The position numbers and the translations under genes were made by a program. The notes below the pieces were generated by a model. The model had not been told where the DNA came from, did no database searches, and saw nothing but the letters and a program-made list of their open reading frames with translations. A DNA stretch of 64,000 nucleotides, taken from Mycobacterium kiyosense. GTDB taxonomy: Bacteria; Actinomycetota; Actinomycetes; Mycobacteriales; Mycobacteriaceae. The stretch is from assembly GCA_021654635.1 (NCBI GenBank), contig AP025179.1:930001-994000 (forward strand), in the 5' to 3' direction. Below are positions 10,817 through 19,263 of this stretch, in pieces; the stretch's first letter is position 1; every line of letters begins with the position of its first letter.

Positions 10817-12202
10817 ATGTCGGGACGACGCCGGGCGAAGACGCTCGCGCTGTTGGCGGCTGCCGCATGCCTGGCGCCGGCGGGGGCGCCTGCGATGGCG
10901 TCGGCCGACGGGGGCCGGCCTCAGTCCAACCCGGAGGAAAGGGCGGCCGCACTGATCCGGCCCGCCGTCATGGTGCTGGGTGCGCAGACGTATGGCCTGG
11001 TCAAGCTGCCCGACGGCAAGACGCTGTCCCTGTTCGGCGAAGGATCCAGTGCCCCCATCATCGCCACCTGGACGTGCACGGCCTTCGTTGTCAATCCCGA
11101 CGGCTGGGTGGCCACCGCAGGCCACTGCGTGGATCCGGACACCGCCAGACGGCTGATAATCACCCGGGCGGCGACCGAATACCTGCGGCAGTTCCCCGAC
11201 TCGCCGGTGGGGCACGACCCGCTGGTGGTGGCCGAATGGCTGTCGCGTGGCGCGACAATCGTCGGAAACGGGCCAGGGCAGAGTCCCACCGCCAGTCTCA
11301 CCCTGATATACGGCACCGGGACGAAGGTCACCGACAAGGTGCCTGCCAACGTGGTGGATTTCCGGCCGTTGGGCAAGGGCGACGTCGCGCTGCTCAAGCT
11401 GGACAAGCACAACCTGCCGTCGTCCGAACTCGCCACCGACGCCGAAGTCAACATCGGTACTGCGGTGCTGGCGGTGGGCTACCCGGAAACCACCCAGCGG
11501 GTGACCGGTCGGACGCTGGACCCCACCAACAAGAGCGGCAAGGTCAGCAAGAAGTCCAGCATGGAATCCAGCCCGGTCTATGAAATCGACGCCGCGGTGG
11601 CCGAAGGCATGAGCGGGGGTCCGACTGTCGACCTGTCCGGCCGGGTGATCGGTGTCAACAGCTTCGGACCCGTCGGCGAACCGCAGGCCTTCAACTTCGT
11701 CGCCCCTGCCGACGGCCTCGCGTCGCTGATGGCGGCCAAGGCCGTCAAGTCCACGCTCGGGGCTGCCGACCAGTACTACCGCACGGGCCTCGCCCATTAC
11801 TACGCGGGCCAGTACACCGACGCGATCAAAGATTTCGACCAGGCCCTGACGTTGTCGCCGGATTACCCCGGCCTGGTCGACCTCAAAGCCAGCGCGGCCA
11901 ACCTGCGCCAGCAGTACGGCGATGTGTCGACGCTACGCGGCTCAAAACTGTTGTGGTACATCGTGGGTGCCGCGTTGTTGGTCCTGGTGGCCGGCGGTTT
12001 GGCGGCCAGGGTTTGGGCGCGCCGGCGCCGCGACGCCGGGCTGCACGAAGCCGGCGGACCCCGGCCGTTGGAACTCGTTGCTCCGCAGCGGCTTTCGCCG
12101 GGGGAGCCGCATTTCTGCGCGCATTGCGGAGCCCAGCACCACCACGCCGAGAAGTTCTGTCCGAACTGCGGCGAGAAGATTGTGCAGGGCGAATCCGCCT
12201 GA
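10817..12202 (+). CDS. Exported trypsin-like serine protease with TPR, transmembrane helix and cytosolic zinc ribbon
   Basis: The 461-residue product has an N-terminal signal peptide (residues 1-30) and a chymotrypsin-fold protease with triad H103 (TAGHC), D189 (KGDVALLKL) and S266 (EGMSGGP). A TPR-like helical pair follows at about 316-366 (YRTGLAHYYAGQYTDAIKDF). One membrane helix lies at 378-398, followed by ARRRR, and a C-terminal zinc ribbon has C434, C437, C448 and C451. By the positive-inside rule the protease and TPR face the envelope and the zinc ribbon faces the cytosol. The start is ATG 10817, with gaggagggga just upstream; the longer frame has no signal. It has no counterpart I recall between Rv0564c and Rv0565c. 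The substrate is unknown. Confidence 0.85.
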   Translation: MSGRRRAKTLALLAAAACLAPAGAPAMASADGGRPQSNPEERAAALIRPAVMVLGAQTYGLVKLPDGKTLSLFGEGSSAPIIATWTCTAFVVNPDGWVATAGHCVDPDTARRLIITRAATEYLRQFPDSPVGHDPLVVAEWLSRGATIVGNGPGQSPTASLTLIYGTGTKVTDKVPANVVDFRPLGKGDVALLKLDKHNLPSSELATDAEVNIGTAVLAVGYPETTQRVTGRTLDPTNKSGKVSKKSSMESSPVYEIDAAVAEGMSGGPTVDLSGRVIGVNSFGPVGEPQAFNFVAPADGLASLMAAKAVKSTLGAADQYYRTGLAHYYAGQYTDAIKDFDQALTLSPDYPGLVDLKASAANLRQQYGDVSTLRGSKLLWYIVGAALLVLVAGGLAARVWARRRRDAGLHEAGGPRPLELVAPQRLSPGEPHFCAHCGAQHHHAEKFCPNCGEKIVQGESA

Positions 12203-12207
12203 CCGGG

Positions 12208-13716
12208 TCAGCCGGCCAGCGCCGCCCGATCCCCGGCCCGCCCGAACGCCATGGCTTCCTCGATGCGGTCGAACCGGTAGTCGATGGCGTCGGCGAAGTA
12301 GTTCTGCCGGACGTTCCAGGGCCGTTTGGTACCCGACTTGGGCAGCGCGTGCAGCGCGCGTCGCACGTAGCCGGCCTGGATGTCCCAGGCCGGCTTCTCC
12401 GCCATCTGCTGACCGCCCAGATGTGGACTGGCGTGGGTGTAGCCGTGCGCGGACATGTACTCGATCAGTTTGGCCGTCGCGCGGGCGGTCATGTCGGCGC
12501 GCAGCGTCCAGGACGCGTTGGTGTAGCCCACACACCAGAACAGGTTGGGTACGTCCTCGAGCATGTGCGCCTTGTAGACGAAGCGTTCGGTGGGATTGAT
12601 CGGGGTGCCGTCGATACTCAGGCTGGCGCCGCCGAGGGCCTGCAGTTGCAGGCCGGTAGCCGTGACGATGATGTCGGCGTCGAGATGCTTGCCGGATTTC
12701 AGCGCGATCCCGGTGGCGTCGAAATGGTCGATGTGGTCGGTGACGACTTCGGCCTTGCCGTCGCTGATCGCCTGGTAGAGGTCGGCGTCGGGAATCAGGC
12801 ACAGCCGCTGGTCCCACGGGTTGTAGTTGGGCTTGAAGTGCACGTCGACCGCGTAACCCTCGGGCAGGTTCTGGATCGCCTTGCGGCGCAGCAGCCACTT
12901 GACGTATCCCGGCGTCTTGCGGGACAGGAACCAGAGCACCGCTTCGGTCAACGCGCTGTAGAACCGGATCACCAGGTGAGCAGCCTTGCGCGGCAACAAC
13001 TTCCGGCTGATCCAGGCGACCTTGCCGTATTTGGATGCCGAGATCATGTAGGTGGGGGAGCGCTGCAGCATGATCACCTTGCCCGCGCGGTCGGCCATCG
13101 AGGGAATCAGCGTCACCGCGGTGGCCCCGCTGCCGATCACCACCACTTGCTTGCCGGTGTAGTCGAGGTCCTCGGGCCAGTGCTGGGGGTGCACCACGGT
13201 GCCGCCGAAGTTCTCGATGCCGGGAAAGTCGGGCGTGTAGCCCTCGTCGTAGTTGTAGTAGCCGCTGCCGAAGAACAGGAACCGGCACCGGCACTGCTGG
13301 GTGGTGCCCTGATGTTCGAAAGTGACGGTCCAGGTGTCGGTTGCCGAATCCCAGTCGGCGCCGCGCACGTAGCTGTTGAATCGGATGTGCTGGTCGATGC
13401 CGTACTTACGGGCCGTGTCGGCCAGGTATTGGCGGATGTGGTCGCCGTCGGCGACGCCCTCCTCACGGGTCCACGGCTCGAACGGGAAGCTCAGCGTGAA
13501 GATGCTGCTGTCCGAGCGCACCCCGGGGTAGCGGAACAGGTCCCAGGTGCCGCCGATCTGCTCGCGGCGTTCCAGGATCGTGTAGCTGATCGACGGGTTG
13601 CGCTGCTTGATCCGGTACGCCGCGCCGATGCCGGAGATGCCGGCTCCGACGATCAGCACGTCGACATAATCGACTTCGGCGGGGGTGTGGGCGGCTTCGT
13701 GGGAAGTCAGGGTCAT
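12208..13716 (-). CDS. Flavin-containing (Baeyer-Villiger type) monooxygenase, Rv0565c orthologue
   Basis: The 502-residue protein has an FAD motif GAGISG (residues 24-29) and an NADPH motif GSGATA (195-200). The Baeyer-Villiger fingerprint runs from F170 through H176 to W180 (FGGTVVHPQHW). It would insert oxygen into a ketone or oxidise a heteroatom using NADPH and O2. Family members include EthA-like activators of thioamide prodrugs, and Rv0565c is this gene by synteny, next to yajQ. It is convergent with the protease gene, with a gap of only 5 bp. The native substrate is unknown. Confidence 0.9.
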   Translation of the reverse strand: MTLTSHEAAHTPAEVDYVDVLIVGAGISGIGAAYRIKQRNPSISYTILERREQIGGTWDLFRYPGVRSDSSIFTLSFPFEPWTREEGVADGDHIRQYLADTARKYGIDQHIRFNSYVRGADWDSATDTWTVTFEHQGTTQQCRCRFLFFGSGYYNYDEGYTPDFPGIENFGGTVVHPQHWPEDLDYTGKQVVVIGSGATAVTLIPSMADRAGKVIMLQRSPTYMISASKYGKVAWISRKLLPRKAAHLVIRFYSALTEAVLWFLSRKTPGYVKWLLRRKAIQNLPEGYAVDVHFKPNYNPWDQRLCLIPDADLYQAISDGKAEVVTDHIDHFDATGIALKSGKHLDADIIVTATGLQLQALGGASLSIDGTPINPTERFVYKAHMLEDVPNLFWCVGYTNASWTLRADMTARATAKLIEYMSAHGYTHASPHLGGQQMAEKPAWDIQAGYVRRALHALPKSGTKRPWNVRQNYFADAIDYRFDRIEEAMAFGRAGDRAALAG

Positions 13717-13823
13717 CGTCTGAGAACCTCACTCGATGTCGGGGACGCGTAATCCAGAGTAGGCACCCACCGGTTGGTTGGGCCAGGGACCTTCGACTCT
13801 GTCGCCTCCGACGGCCCCGGAAG

Positions 13824-14315
13824 CTAGCGGTAGTTGACGAACTGCAGCGCCACGTCGAGGTCGGCCTGCTTGAGCAACGCCTGGACGGCCTGCAGGTCGT
13901 CACGCTTCTTGCTGGTCACCCGGATCTCGTCGCCCTGGATCTGCGTCTTGACCGACTTGGGGCCCTCGTCGCGGATCAGCTTGGTGATCTTCTTGGCGTT
14001 CTCGCTGTCGATGCCCTGCTTGAGGGTGCCGTTGACCTTGTAGGTCTTGCCGGACGCCTGCGGCTCGCCGGCGTCGAAGGCCTTCATGGAGATGTCGCGG
14101 CGGATCAGCTTCTCCTTGAACACGTCGACGGCGGCCTTGACCCGCTCCTCGGTGGACGAGGTCAGCTCGATGCCCTCCTCGCCCTTCCACGCGATCTTGG
14201 TGTCGGTGCCGCGGAAGTCGAAGCGGGTGGACAGCTCCTTGGCCGCCTGGTTGAGCGCGTTGTCGACTTCCTGCCGGTCGACCTTGCTGACGATGTCGAA
14301 TGATGAGTCCGCCAT
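13824..14315 (-). CDS. yajQ: YajQ family nucleotide-binding protein (Rv0566c)
   Basis: The 163-residue protein matches the UPF0234/YajQ family over its whole length: N-terminal [20 protein letters not shown], then [20 protein letters not shown], and the C-terminal [16 protein letters not shown]. YajQ proteins bind nucleotides or RNA, and some bind cyclic di-GMP. The length equals that of Rv0566c and the neighbours agree. A strong ribosome-binding site (gaaggaggg on the minus strand, near 14325-14333) fixes the start. A tRNA-Tyr gene lies divergently just upstream. Confidence 0.93.
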   Translation of the reverse strand: MADSSFDIVSKVDRQEVDNALNQAAKELSTRFDFRGTDTKIAWKGEEGIELTSSTEERVKAAVDVFKEKLIRRDISMKAFDAGEPQASGKTYKVNGTLKQGIDSENAKKITKLIRDEGPKSVKTQIQGDEIRVTSKKRDDLQAVQALLKQADLDVALQFVNYR

Positions 14316-14384
14316 TGCGGTGTATCCCTCCTTCGGTACTGGCCGTTTGTGCTCTGTCTACCCGGTCGTTGTACCCTGCTAGGC

Positions 14385-14468
14385 GGCAGGTTGCCCGAGC
14401 GGCCAATGGGAGCGGACTGTAAATCCGTCGCGAAAGCTTCACAGGTTCGAATCCTGTACCTGCCACCA
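14385..14468 (+). tRNA. tyrT: tRNA-Tyr (GTA anticodon), CCA encoded
   Basis: The sequence folds as a class II tRNA. The acceptor stem pairs GGCAGGT (14385-14391) with ACCTGCC (14458-14464), followed by discriminator A and encoded CCA (14466-14468). The anticodon stem GCGGA/TCCGT encloses loop CTGTAAA with anticodon GTA at 14419-14421. A long variable arm comes next, then the T arm ACAGG-TTCGAAT-CCTGT. The long variable arm is normal for bacterial tRNA-Tyr. It marks the end of the block syntenic with Rv0559c-Rv0566c. Confidence 0.97.
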
Positions 14469-14594
14469 CCAGGTCTGGCCATGTGTCTGCCTTGCGCAGC
14501 CGGTTTGCGCTGCACCGTCGTCCGCGGAGCGTCCGCAGTAGTAAGCCGGCCGGATCGCCGGTGATCTAACGGGCTGTCACGTCACCCACCGGGG

Positions 14595-15404
14595 TCATCG
14601 CCCGATCCGGTCCAAGTACGCGCGCCGGCCGACCGGGTCGTAGTGCCCGGGCGGCCGCCTCAGTGTCGCAAGGTGTTTGACGCGCTGCAGCAGCGGCTCC
14701 GGCGTCACTTCTTCGATTAGACCGAACGGTGCCAGCCAGCGCGGCACGGTGACCTCGTTGCGTGGGCGGCGGGCACTGTCGGCGATCGCTGCGGCGATAT
14801 CGGCGGGCTGCCGGGTCGGTAACAGATCCAGGGAGACCCCTGAGGTCAGCTCGGTGTGCACGGCGGTCGGGAACACGGTCGTCAGTGTGACGTGCGTTCC
14901 CGCGATCTCGGCTCGCACCGCGCGGGACAGCGCGGCGACGGCGTACTTGGTGGCGCAGTACACCGACATCCCGGGAGTGGTCACTTTCGCCGCCATCGAA
15001 GCGACGTTGACGATGTGGCCGTGATCTCGCTCTAGCATGCCGGGCAGGAATTCGTGCATCCCATTGATCACCCCACCGAGGTTTACGGCGACCTCGCGGT
15101 GGTACAGCGACAGCTTCTGCTCGACGAACGGCCCCATGTACTGGATGCCGGCATTGTTGACCAGCATCGCGACGGGTCCGTCGGCGCCCGCCGCGGTGTG
15201 GAATGCGGCGACGCTGTCGGGATCGGTGACGTCCAGATGCACAGCGTGAGCGCCGATCCGCGCAGCGGTGCGCCGCGCTTCGTCGGCGTCGAGGTCACCG
15301 ATCCATACCCGGGCACCACGGCGAACCAACTCCTCGGCGGTGGCGGCGCCGATGCCTCGTGCGCCACCGGTGACGCACGCGATCGCACCCGGTAGGCCGA
15401 TCAT
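14595..15404 (-). CDS. Short-chain dehydrogenase/reductase
   Basis: This classical SDR of 269 residues has the cofactor motif TGGARGIG near residues 12-19, NNAG near residue 88, catalytic Ser in the VNVASMAAK segment and the YCATK (Tyr-x-x-x-Lys) motif. ATG 15404 is chosen because it overlaps the stop of the upstream gene in an ATGA arrangement and places the Rossmann fold at the usual distance from the N-terminus. It is translationally coupled to the unknown gene upstream and probably under control of the divergent TetR. The substrate is unknown; family members oxidise or reduce alcohols and ketones. Confidence 0.87.
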   Translation of the reverse strand: MIGLPGAIACVTGGARGIGAATAEELVRRGARVWIGDLDADEARRTAARIGAHAVHLDVTDPDSVAAFHTAAGADGPVAMLVNNAGIQYMGPFVEQKLSLYHREVAVNLGGVINGMHEFLPGMLERDHGHIVNVASMAAKVTTPGMSVYCATKYAVAALSRAVRAEIAGTHVTLTTVFPTAVHTELTSGVSLDLLPTRQPADIAAAIADSARRPRNEVTVPRWLAPFGLIEEVTPEPLLQRVKHLATLRRPPGHYDPVGRRAYLDRIGR

Positions 15405-16114
15405 GACGCGTCGGAAGTTTCGTCGCTGAACTCCCGCAGCGCGAAGTAGGCGATCAGCCGTACCTCGCCGTCGGGCATGGTGAGCAGCGCCCGACCCAGA
15501 TACAGACCCGGCGTCAATTCGACGATCTCGTCGCGAGTGCGCTTGATGGGGAAGGTGCGCACACTCGGGTTGCGGTAGGCCGCAACGGAATAGTCCAGGG
15601 CGCGCACTGTGATGAACGGTGCGACCGCAGCCGTGCCGAGGTGGTGGTTGAAGTGAAAACCGTTGAGTTCCTTGCCGACACGGCGCAGGCCCCGGTAGCC
15701 CGGTGCAATGATCGGCATCACCCACTGGGCGATCGGTGCGAGCCGGTTGAATCCGGTGTCGCCGGCACGATCGAAAGTTTTGCCGCGCCAGGTCGGCTCG
15801 ATCTTGAGCAGCGGGTTGGCCAGGTGTGCCTCGGGGATGCCGAACAGCTTGCCGACGATCAGGCCTTCCAGAGCACCGTCGATCTGTTCCGGTGCATCGC
15901 CGCGACCGAACAGTGCTGCGAGCTGGTCGTCTCGTCCGCGGTTGCCCAATTCCCTGAGGTAGTCCCAGCCCTGCCGTTGTGCCAGAAGCGGCGCAACGCG
16001 CGCGAGTTCACGAAGCTCGCGCAGCACGGATGTTCCGGCGTCGCCGGCCGTCGCCTCGGCAAGCGGAGGGACCTGGGGGGAGGTGCGCACGATTTTCCTT
16101 CCTATTTCTGGCAC
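15401..16114 (-). CDS. Conserved hypothetical protein coupled to an SDR
   Basis: I do not recognise this 237-residue protein beyond its look of a mycobacterial conserved hypothetical. It is soluble, with no signal peptide or membrane helix. It has an N-terminal helical half and a C-terminal mixed segment (FHFNHHLGTAAVAPFITVRALDYSVAAYRNPSVRT, in two parts) that could be a small ligand-binding or enzyme domain. It starts at GTG 16114 (GTG 16090 is an alternative). Its stop overlaps the start of the SDR by four bases, so the two form an operon divergent from a TetR gene 39 bp away. It may act in the same reaction as the SDR. Confidence 0.65.
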   Translation of the reverse strand: MPEIGRKIVRTSPQVPPLAEATAGDAGTSVLRELRELARVAPLLAQRQGWDYLRELGNRGRDDQLAALFGRGDAPEQIDGALEGLIVGKLFGIPEAHLANPLLKIEPTWRGKTFDRAGDTGFNRLAPIAQWVMPIIAPGYRGLRRVGKELNGFHFNHHLGTAAVAPFITVRALDYSVAAYRNPSVRTFPIKRTRDEIVELTPGLYLGRALLTMPDGEVRLIAYFALREFSDETSDAS

Positions 16115-16122
16115 GATTTAGT

Positions 16123-16138
16123 ACCAGAATGATCTGGT
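16123..16138. promoter_or_regulatory. Inverted repeat in the TetR/SDR divergent promoter region
   Basis: A perfect 6-bp inverted repeat, ACCAGA (16123-16128) and TCTGGT (16133-16138) with a 4-base spacer, lies in the 39 bp between the divergent genes starting at 16114 and 16154. Weaker outer symmetry (GGCAC...GTGCC) flanks it. Position and symmetry suit the operator of the adjacent TetR protein, repressing both itself and the SDR operon. This is inference. Confidence 0.55.
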
Positions 16139-16153
16139 CCGGAACGGTGCCAG

Positions 16154-16867
16154 ATGAGCCGGAGCGTTGTCAAGGGAGGTGGGACGACGAGAAAGTGCGA
16201 CGATCGTCCGGTGCCCGATGCCACCTCCCGTCCGTACGCCGGCCAGTCGGCAGACGTCCGTCGGCGGGATCGCAGAGCCCGGCTGACCGCAGCCGCGCTT
16301 GACGTCTTGGCCAATGGCGACTGGCGAGCCATCACCGTTGACAAGTTGTGTACCGCAGCCGGGTTGAACAAGCGCTACTTCTACGAGAGCTTCTCCGACC
16401 TCGACGCGGTAGCCGCGGCGGTGGTGGACGACATTGCCGAGCAATTGCGCGTGGTCGCGCTGCAGGCCACCGCGTCCACTGTGACCGAGCCGCTGGCGGT
16501 GCAGGCAGTAGCGGCGGTCAGCGCACTGGTGAACACGCTGGCCGATGATCCGCGACGCGCGAAGGTGCTGCTGGGAGCGGTGGCCTTATCGCCCGCACTG
16601 CAGCGTCACCGCGAGGACATCATGAGCGGCCTGACGGGGGTGCTCGTCGAATATGCCCGTACCGTGCACGATGTCGAACTCGAACGCGATCCGTTGGCTC
16701 AGGTGGCGCCCGCGTTCATCATCGGCGGCACCGCCGATGCGATCCTGGCGTTCGTAGAAGGCCGGGCCAGAGTCACCAAAGACGAACTGGTCCAGAGCAT
16801 CGCGACGCTATGGCTGATCACGGGTAACGGCGCTGCGCAGGTGGCGCAGTCCCGACGGGAGTCCTAG
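16154..16867 (+). CDS. TetR family transcriptional regulator
   Basis: The 237-residue protein has an N-terminal helix-turn-helix: ITVDKLCTAAGLNKRYFYESF spans about residues 57-77 (shown here only as its family-typical region), preceded by a basic tail rich in Arg (DVRRRDRRAR). The remainder is a helical ligand-binding domain with no recognisable specificity. It diverges from the two-gene SDR operon, and a palindrome sits between them, the usual arrangement for a local repressor. ATG 16154 follows the operator closely, so the transcript may have a very short leader; a later start near residue 20 is possible. Confidence 0.85.
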   Translation: MSRSVVKGGGTTRKCDDRPVPDATSRPYAGQSADVRRRDRRARLTAAALDVLANGDWRAITVDKLCTAAGLNKRYFYESFSDLDAVAAAVVDDIAEQLRVVALQATASTVTEPLAVQAVAAVSALVNTLADDPRRAKVLLGAVALSPALQRHREDIMSGLTGVLVEYARTVHDVELERDPLAQVAPAFIIGGTADAILAFVEGRARVTKDELVQSIATLWLITGNGAAQVAQSRRES

Positions 16868-17086
16868 AGGGACGCATCCACGATCGGCAGCGTGAACCCC
16901 GCTCGGCGGGCCGGGCATTGAGGTCGCCGAGGGGATGTCCGTCCGGCCGTTCCACCAGACTGCGTGTCCTTGACCGTTGTCGTCACTTGCCCTTCAATCT
17001 CTGGTGCAGGATTCGGACCATGCATCGCAACGGATCCGTCATTCTGCGCACGTCTCTCGGCTCTGATGGGTGCGGTGACGAAAGCT

Positions 17087-18640
17087 TCAGAGGTATTCGA
17101 AGCAGTAATCGGAAACCGGTGCGCGACGGCAGAATCGGCGCGTGCCCGTCATGGTCTGCGGCCGGTAGAACAGCGCCTCTCCCTGAGAATTGATGAAGTA
17201 GGTTCTGGAGTTCGACTTGCGGTTCTGTTCCAGGTCGAAGTAGAGCCGCACGGCTTTGCCGCGACGCGCGATGTCTTGGTTCCAACGATCGAAGGCCGCG
17301 CGCGTCACCGAGGTGACGGCGGCGTTTCGTGACTTGGCTTCGGTGATGATCCGAACGACGTGAGTGGCGATCGCGTCGACCCACTGGAACCACGCGATAC
17401 CTTGATACCCGAGGGCGCCAACCAGATCCCAACGATTGGGCAGCTCCGGACGCGCACTTCCGTTGTACGACCGTATTCCGTTGCGCCGGTACTCGTCGGC
17501 GAGGTCGAAGCCGTGGCGGCCAATGATGGTGCCGGGGCGGTAGCTCTCCGGGTCGATGAACAGGTCGTAACCGGTGGCTGTGACCAGTAGGTCGGCGGGA
17601 TACTCGGTGCCGTCCACGGTGCGAACACCGTGGGCGGTCACACGGTCGATCGCAGTGGTAACCAGGTGTGTGGTCGGATGGTTGAACGCCCGCACGTACG
17701 CAGTGCAGATCACCGGGCGTTTGGCCTGCAGGCCGGACTTTGGCACCAGCGCTTTGCGAGTTGCCTTGTCTCGCAAAGCTACCAGCAACCAGAACCGGAA
17801 GAGGAGCCGATAGAAGCTGTCGTACACCGACATAGCGTTGCGGGTGAACGACTCCGGCAGCCGGGGCATGATGTGGAACAGCGGGACATATTGGGAGTCC
17901 ATCGCATAGTCGCCGACAGCGACGATGGCACGCAGGACGCCCGGTATGCGCAGCATCTTGTTCAGCCAGCGGGGCATGGTGAAGTTGATCTTGGGCAGCA
18001 CCCACGTCGCGGTGCGCTGAAAGACGTGCAGCGAAGCGACCTTGCCCGAGATCGCGCCAGCGATCTGGGCGCCGCTGGAGCCGGTGCCGATAATCGCGAC
18101 GTTCTTATCCGTCAGGTCATACTCGTCGTCCCAGGCGTTGGGCCGCAGCACGGTTCCTTCGAAATCGTCCAGGCCCTCGAGGTCCGTCGACGCCTTGGCG
18201 TTGAGATACCCGCCCACCGCATTGATCACATACCGCGAACGCAGCGTCTCGCCGCTGCGCAGACGCAAAGTCCAGGTGCCGGACTGATCATCCCAGATTT
18301 GTTGCACCACCTCGGATTCGGTGCGTATGAGCGGCGTCAAACCTAACTCATCGACGGTCCGGGTCAGGTAGTGGTACACCTCCACTCCCGGAGCGAAGAA
18401 TTTCGACCAGTTCGGGTTGGGCGCGAAGGAAAACTGGTACCACAGCGACGGTATATCGACTTCCAGGCCAGGGTAGTGGTTGTCGCGCCAAGTGCCGCCA
18501 ATGTTCGACGCGCGCTCGAGGATCAGTAGGTCAGTGATTCCCTTGCTGCGCAGGTGATAGGCCGCCGTGATGCCGCCCAGTCCAGCGCCAATGATCAAGA
18601 CCTCGGCGTCGAGTTTGCCCTCGCCGTCGGCGATAGTCAC
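17087..18640 (-). CDS. FAD-dependent monooxygenase, Baeyer-Villiger-like with altered fingerprint
   Basis: The 517-residue flavoprotein has an FAD motif GAGLGG (residues 18-23), an ATG-like GGTWRDNHYPGLEVD segment at 48-62 typical of cyclohexanone-type monooxygenases, and an NADPH motif GTGSSG at 185-190. The Baeyer-Villiger fingerprint FxGxxxHxxxW reads F160-E-G-T-V-L-R166-P-N-A-W170, so the conserved His is Arg. It may therefore act as another kind of flavin monooxygenase, or with changed specificity. The gene diverges from a membrane protein gene over a 623-bp region that holds two matching inverted repeats, suggesting specific control. Confidence 0.87.
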   Translation of the reverse strand: MTIADGEGKLDAEVLIIGAGLGGITAAYHLRSKGITDLLILERASNIGGTWRDNHYPGLEVDIPSLWYQFSFAPNPNWSKFFAPGVEVYHYLTRTVDELGLTPLIRTESEVVQQIWDDQSGTWTLRLRSGETLRSRYVINAVGGYLNAKASTDLEGLDDFEGTVLRPNAWDDEYDLTDKNVAIIGTGSSGAQIAGAISGKVASLHVFQRTATWVLPKINFTMPRWLNKMLRIPGVLRAIVAVGDYAMDSQYVPLFHIMPRLPESFTRNAMSVYDSFYRLLFRFWLLVALRDKATRKALVPKSGLQAKRPVICTAYVRAFNHPTTHLVTTAIDRVTAHGVRTVDGTEYPADLLVTATGYDLFIDPESYRPGTIIGRHGFDLADEYRRNGIRSYNGSARPELPNRWDLVGALGYQGIAWFQWVDAIATHVVRIITEAKSRNAAVTSVTRAAFDRWNQDIARRGKAVRLYFDLEQNRKSNSRTYFINSQGEALFYRPQTMTGTRRFCRRAPVSDYCFEYL

Positions 18641-18783
18641 GCGCGGGCTCCGTCAGGGCCGGTGAGATCGGGACCTGACAGCGGCGTCTTCGCCGCAGAA
18701 CGACGCGAAATCCCAGCCATAGTTACCTCCGCCGGTCCGTGTGCGTCAGGGGGGTCGTGCCCGGATTGCTCCGATGCCAGCCT

Positions 18784-18813
18784 TACCATACATAATTACG
18801 ATAGTGTATGGTA
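18784..18813. promoter_or_regulatory. Inverted repeat, operator copy 1 (TACCATACA-N12-TGTATGGTA)
   Basis: A perfect 9-bp inverted repeat has arms at 18784-18792 and 18805-18813 and a 12-base spacer. It lies 144 bp upstream of the monooxygenase start. Chance occurrence of such a long AT-containing palindrome in GC-rich DNA is low, and a second copy with the same spacing lies 267 bp away. It is probably the binding site of a dimeric regulator, perhaps the TetR encoded at 20443-21126. Confidence 0.65.
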
Positions 18814-19052
18814 TGAGTGATGTCGAGGCCCCAGGCTTCTACCGCCTCGGCCCGCACTCAGTACTGAGTTCCCAGGCGATCGAGTATCGTGCAACACCGC
18901 CGGGGGGTCACTCCAGCACCGAAACTACAACCTGCGCAGGGTTTCCCGTAGGCCGATGCGGACGTAACTCGCAATCGTGTTTTGTCCTGACGAGCGCGGC
19001 AGCCGATCTCTTTCCTCAGGGCGACGTCAGCGCGCATTTTTCAGACCCCGAA

Positions 19053-19078
19053 CCATACGTCTTATCGCCAGCGTATGG
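19053..19078. promoter_or_regulatory. Inverted repeat, operator copy 2 (CCATACG-N12-CGTATGG)
   Basis: A perfect 7-bp inverted repeat has arms at 19053-19059 and 19072-19078. It has the same core CCATAC/GTATGG and the same 12-base spacer as copy 1, and 7 of the 12 spacer bases also match. It lies about 190 bp upstream of the membrane protein start. The shared architecture argues for one regulator acting on both divergent genes. Confidence 0.65.
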
Positions 19079-19191
19079 CCACGAGCTGCGATCCGGCCGC
19101 ATCGGACGCCAACTCTCGCGACTGCGACCTTAGATAAAAGGCTGTGCGGGAACATATCTCGCTTTGCGGGTGGCGGCCGTCCGACGCCCAC

Positions 19192-19220
19192 TTGTTATGG
19201 GCATACAGATCTGTCATAGT
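19192..19220 (+). promoter_or_regulatory. Putative sigma-A type promoter of the membrane protein gene
   Basis: TTGTTA (19192-19197) and CATAGT (19215-19220) are separated by 17 bases, about 43 bp before ATG 19264. The -35 box is a fair match and the -10 box a weak one. The spacer contains a GGCATACAGATCTGTCATAG stretch with partial symmetry. This is prediction from sequence only. Confidence 0.35.
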
Positions 19221-19263
19221 GTGTGTCTGGGTCAGTTGGATCGCCCGGAGTGAAGGACTAACG

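Larger units (their letters stand above)
18641..19263. other. Long divergent intergenic region with two operator-like repeats
   Basis: This 623-bp region separates the divergent monooxygenase (start 18640) and the membrane protein (start 19264). It holds two copies of CCATACR-N12-YGTATGG (annotated separately) and a promoter-like pair near 19192-19220. Short frames within it (for example 18741-19133 plus) resemble nothing I know. Part of the region is less GC-rich than the flanks. Confidence 0.6.

Noticed and set aside
14385..14468. A prophage or integrative element attached at tRNA-Tyr
   Set aside because: I see no integrase, phage gene or repeat of the tRNA 3' end in the 30 kb downstream.
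18741..19133. A 130-codon frame in the long intergenic region
   Set aside because: It runs across the first operator and ends just past the second, has no plausible ribosome-binding site and resembles no family. The operators explain the conservation-like features better.
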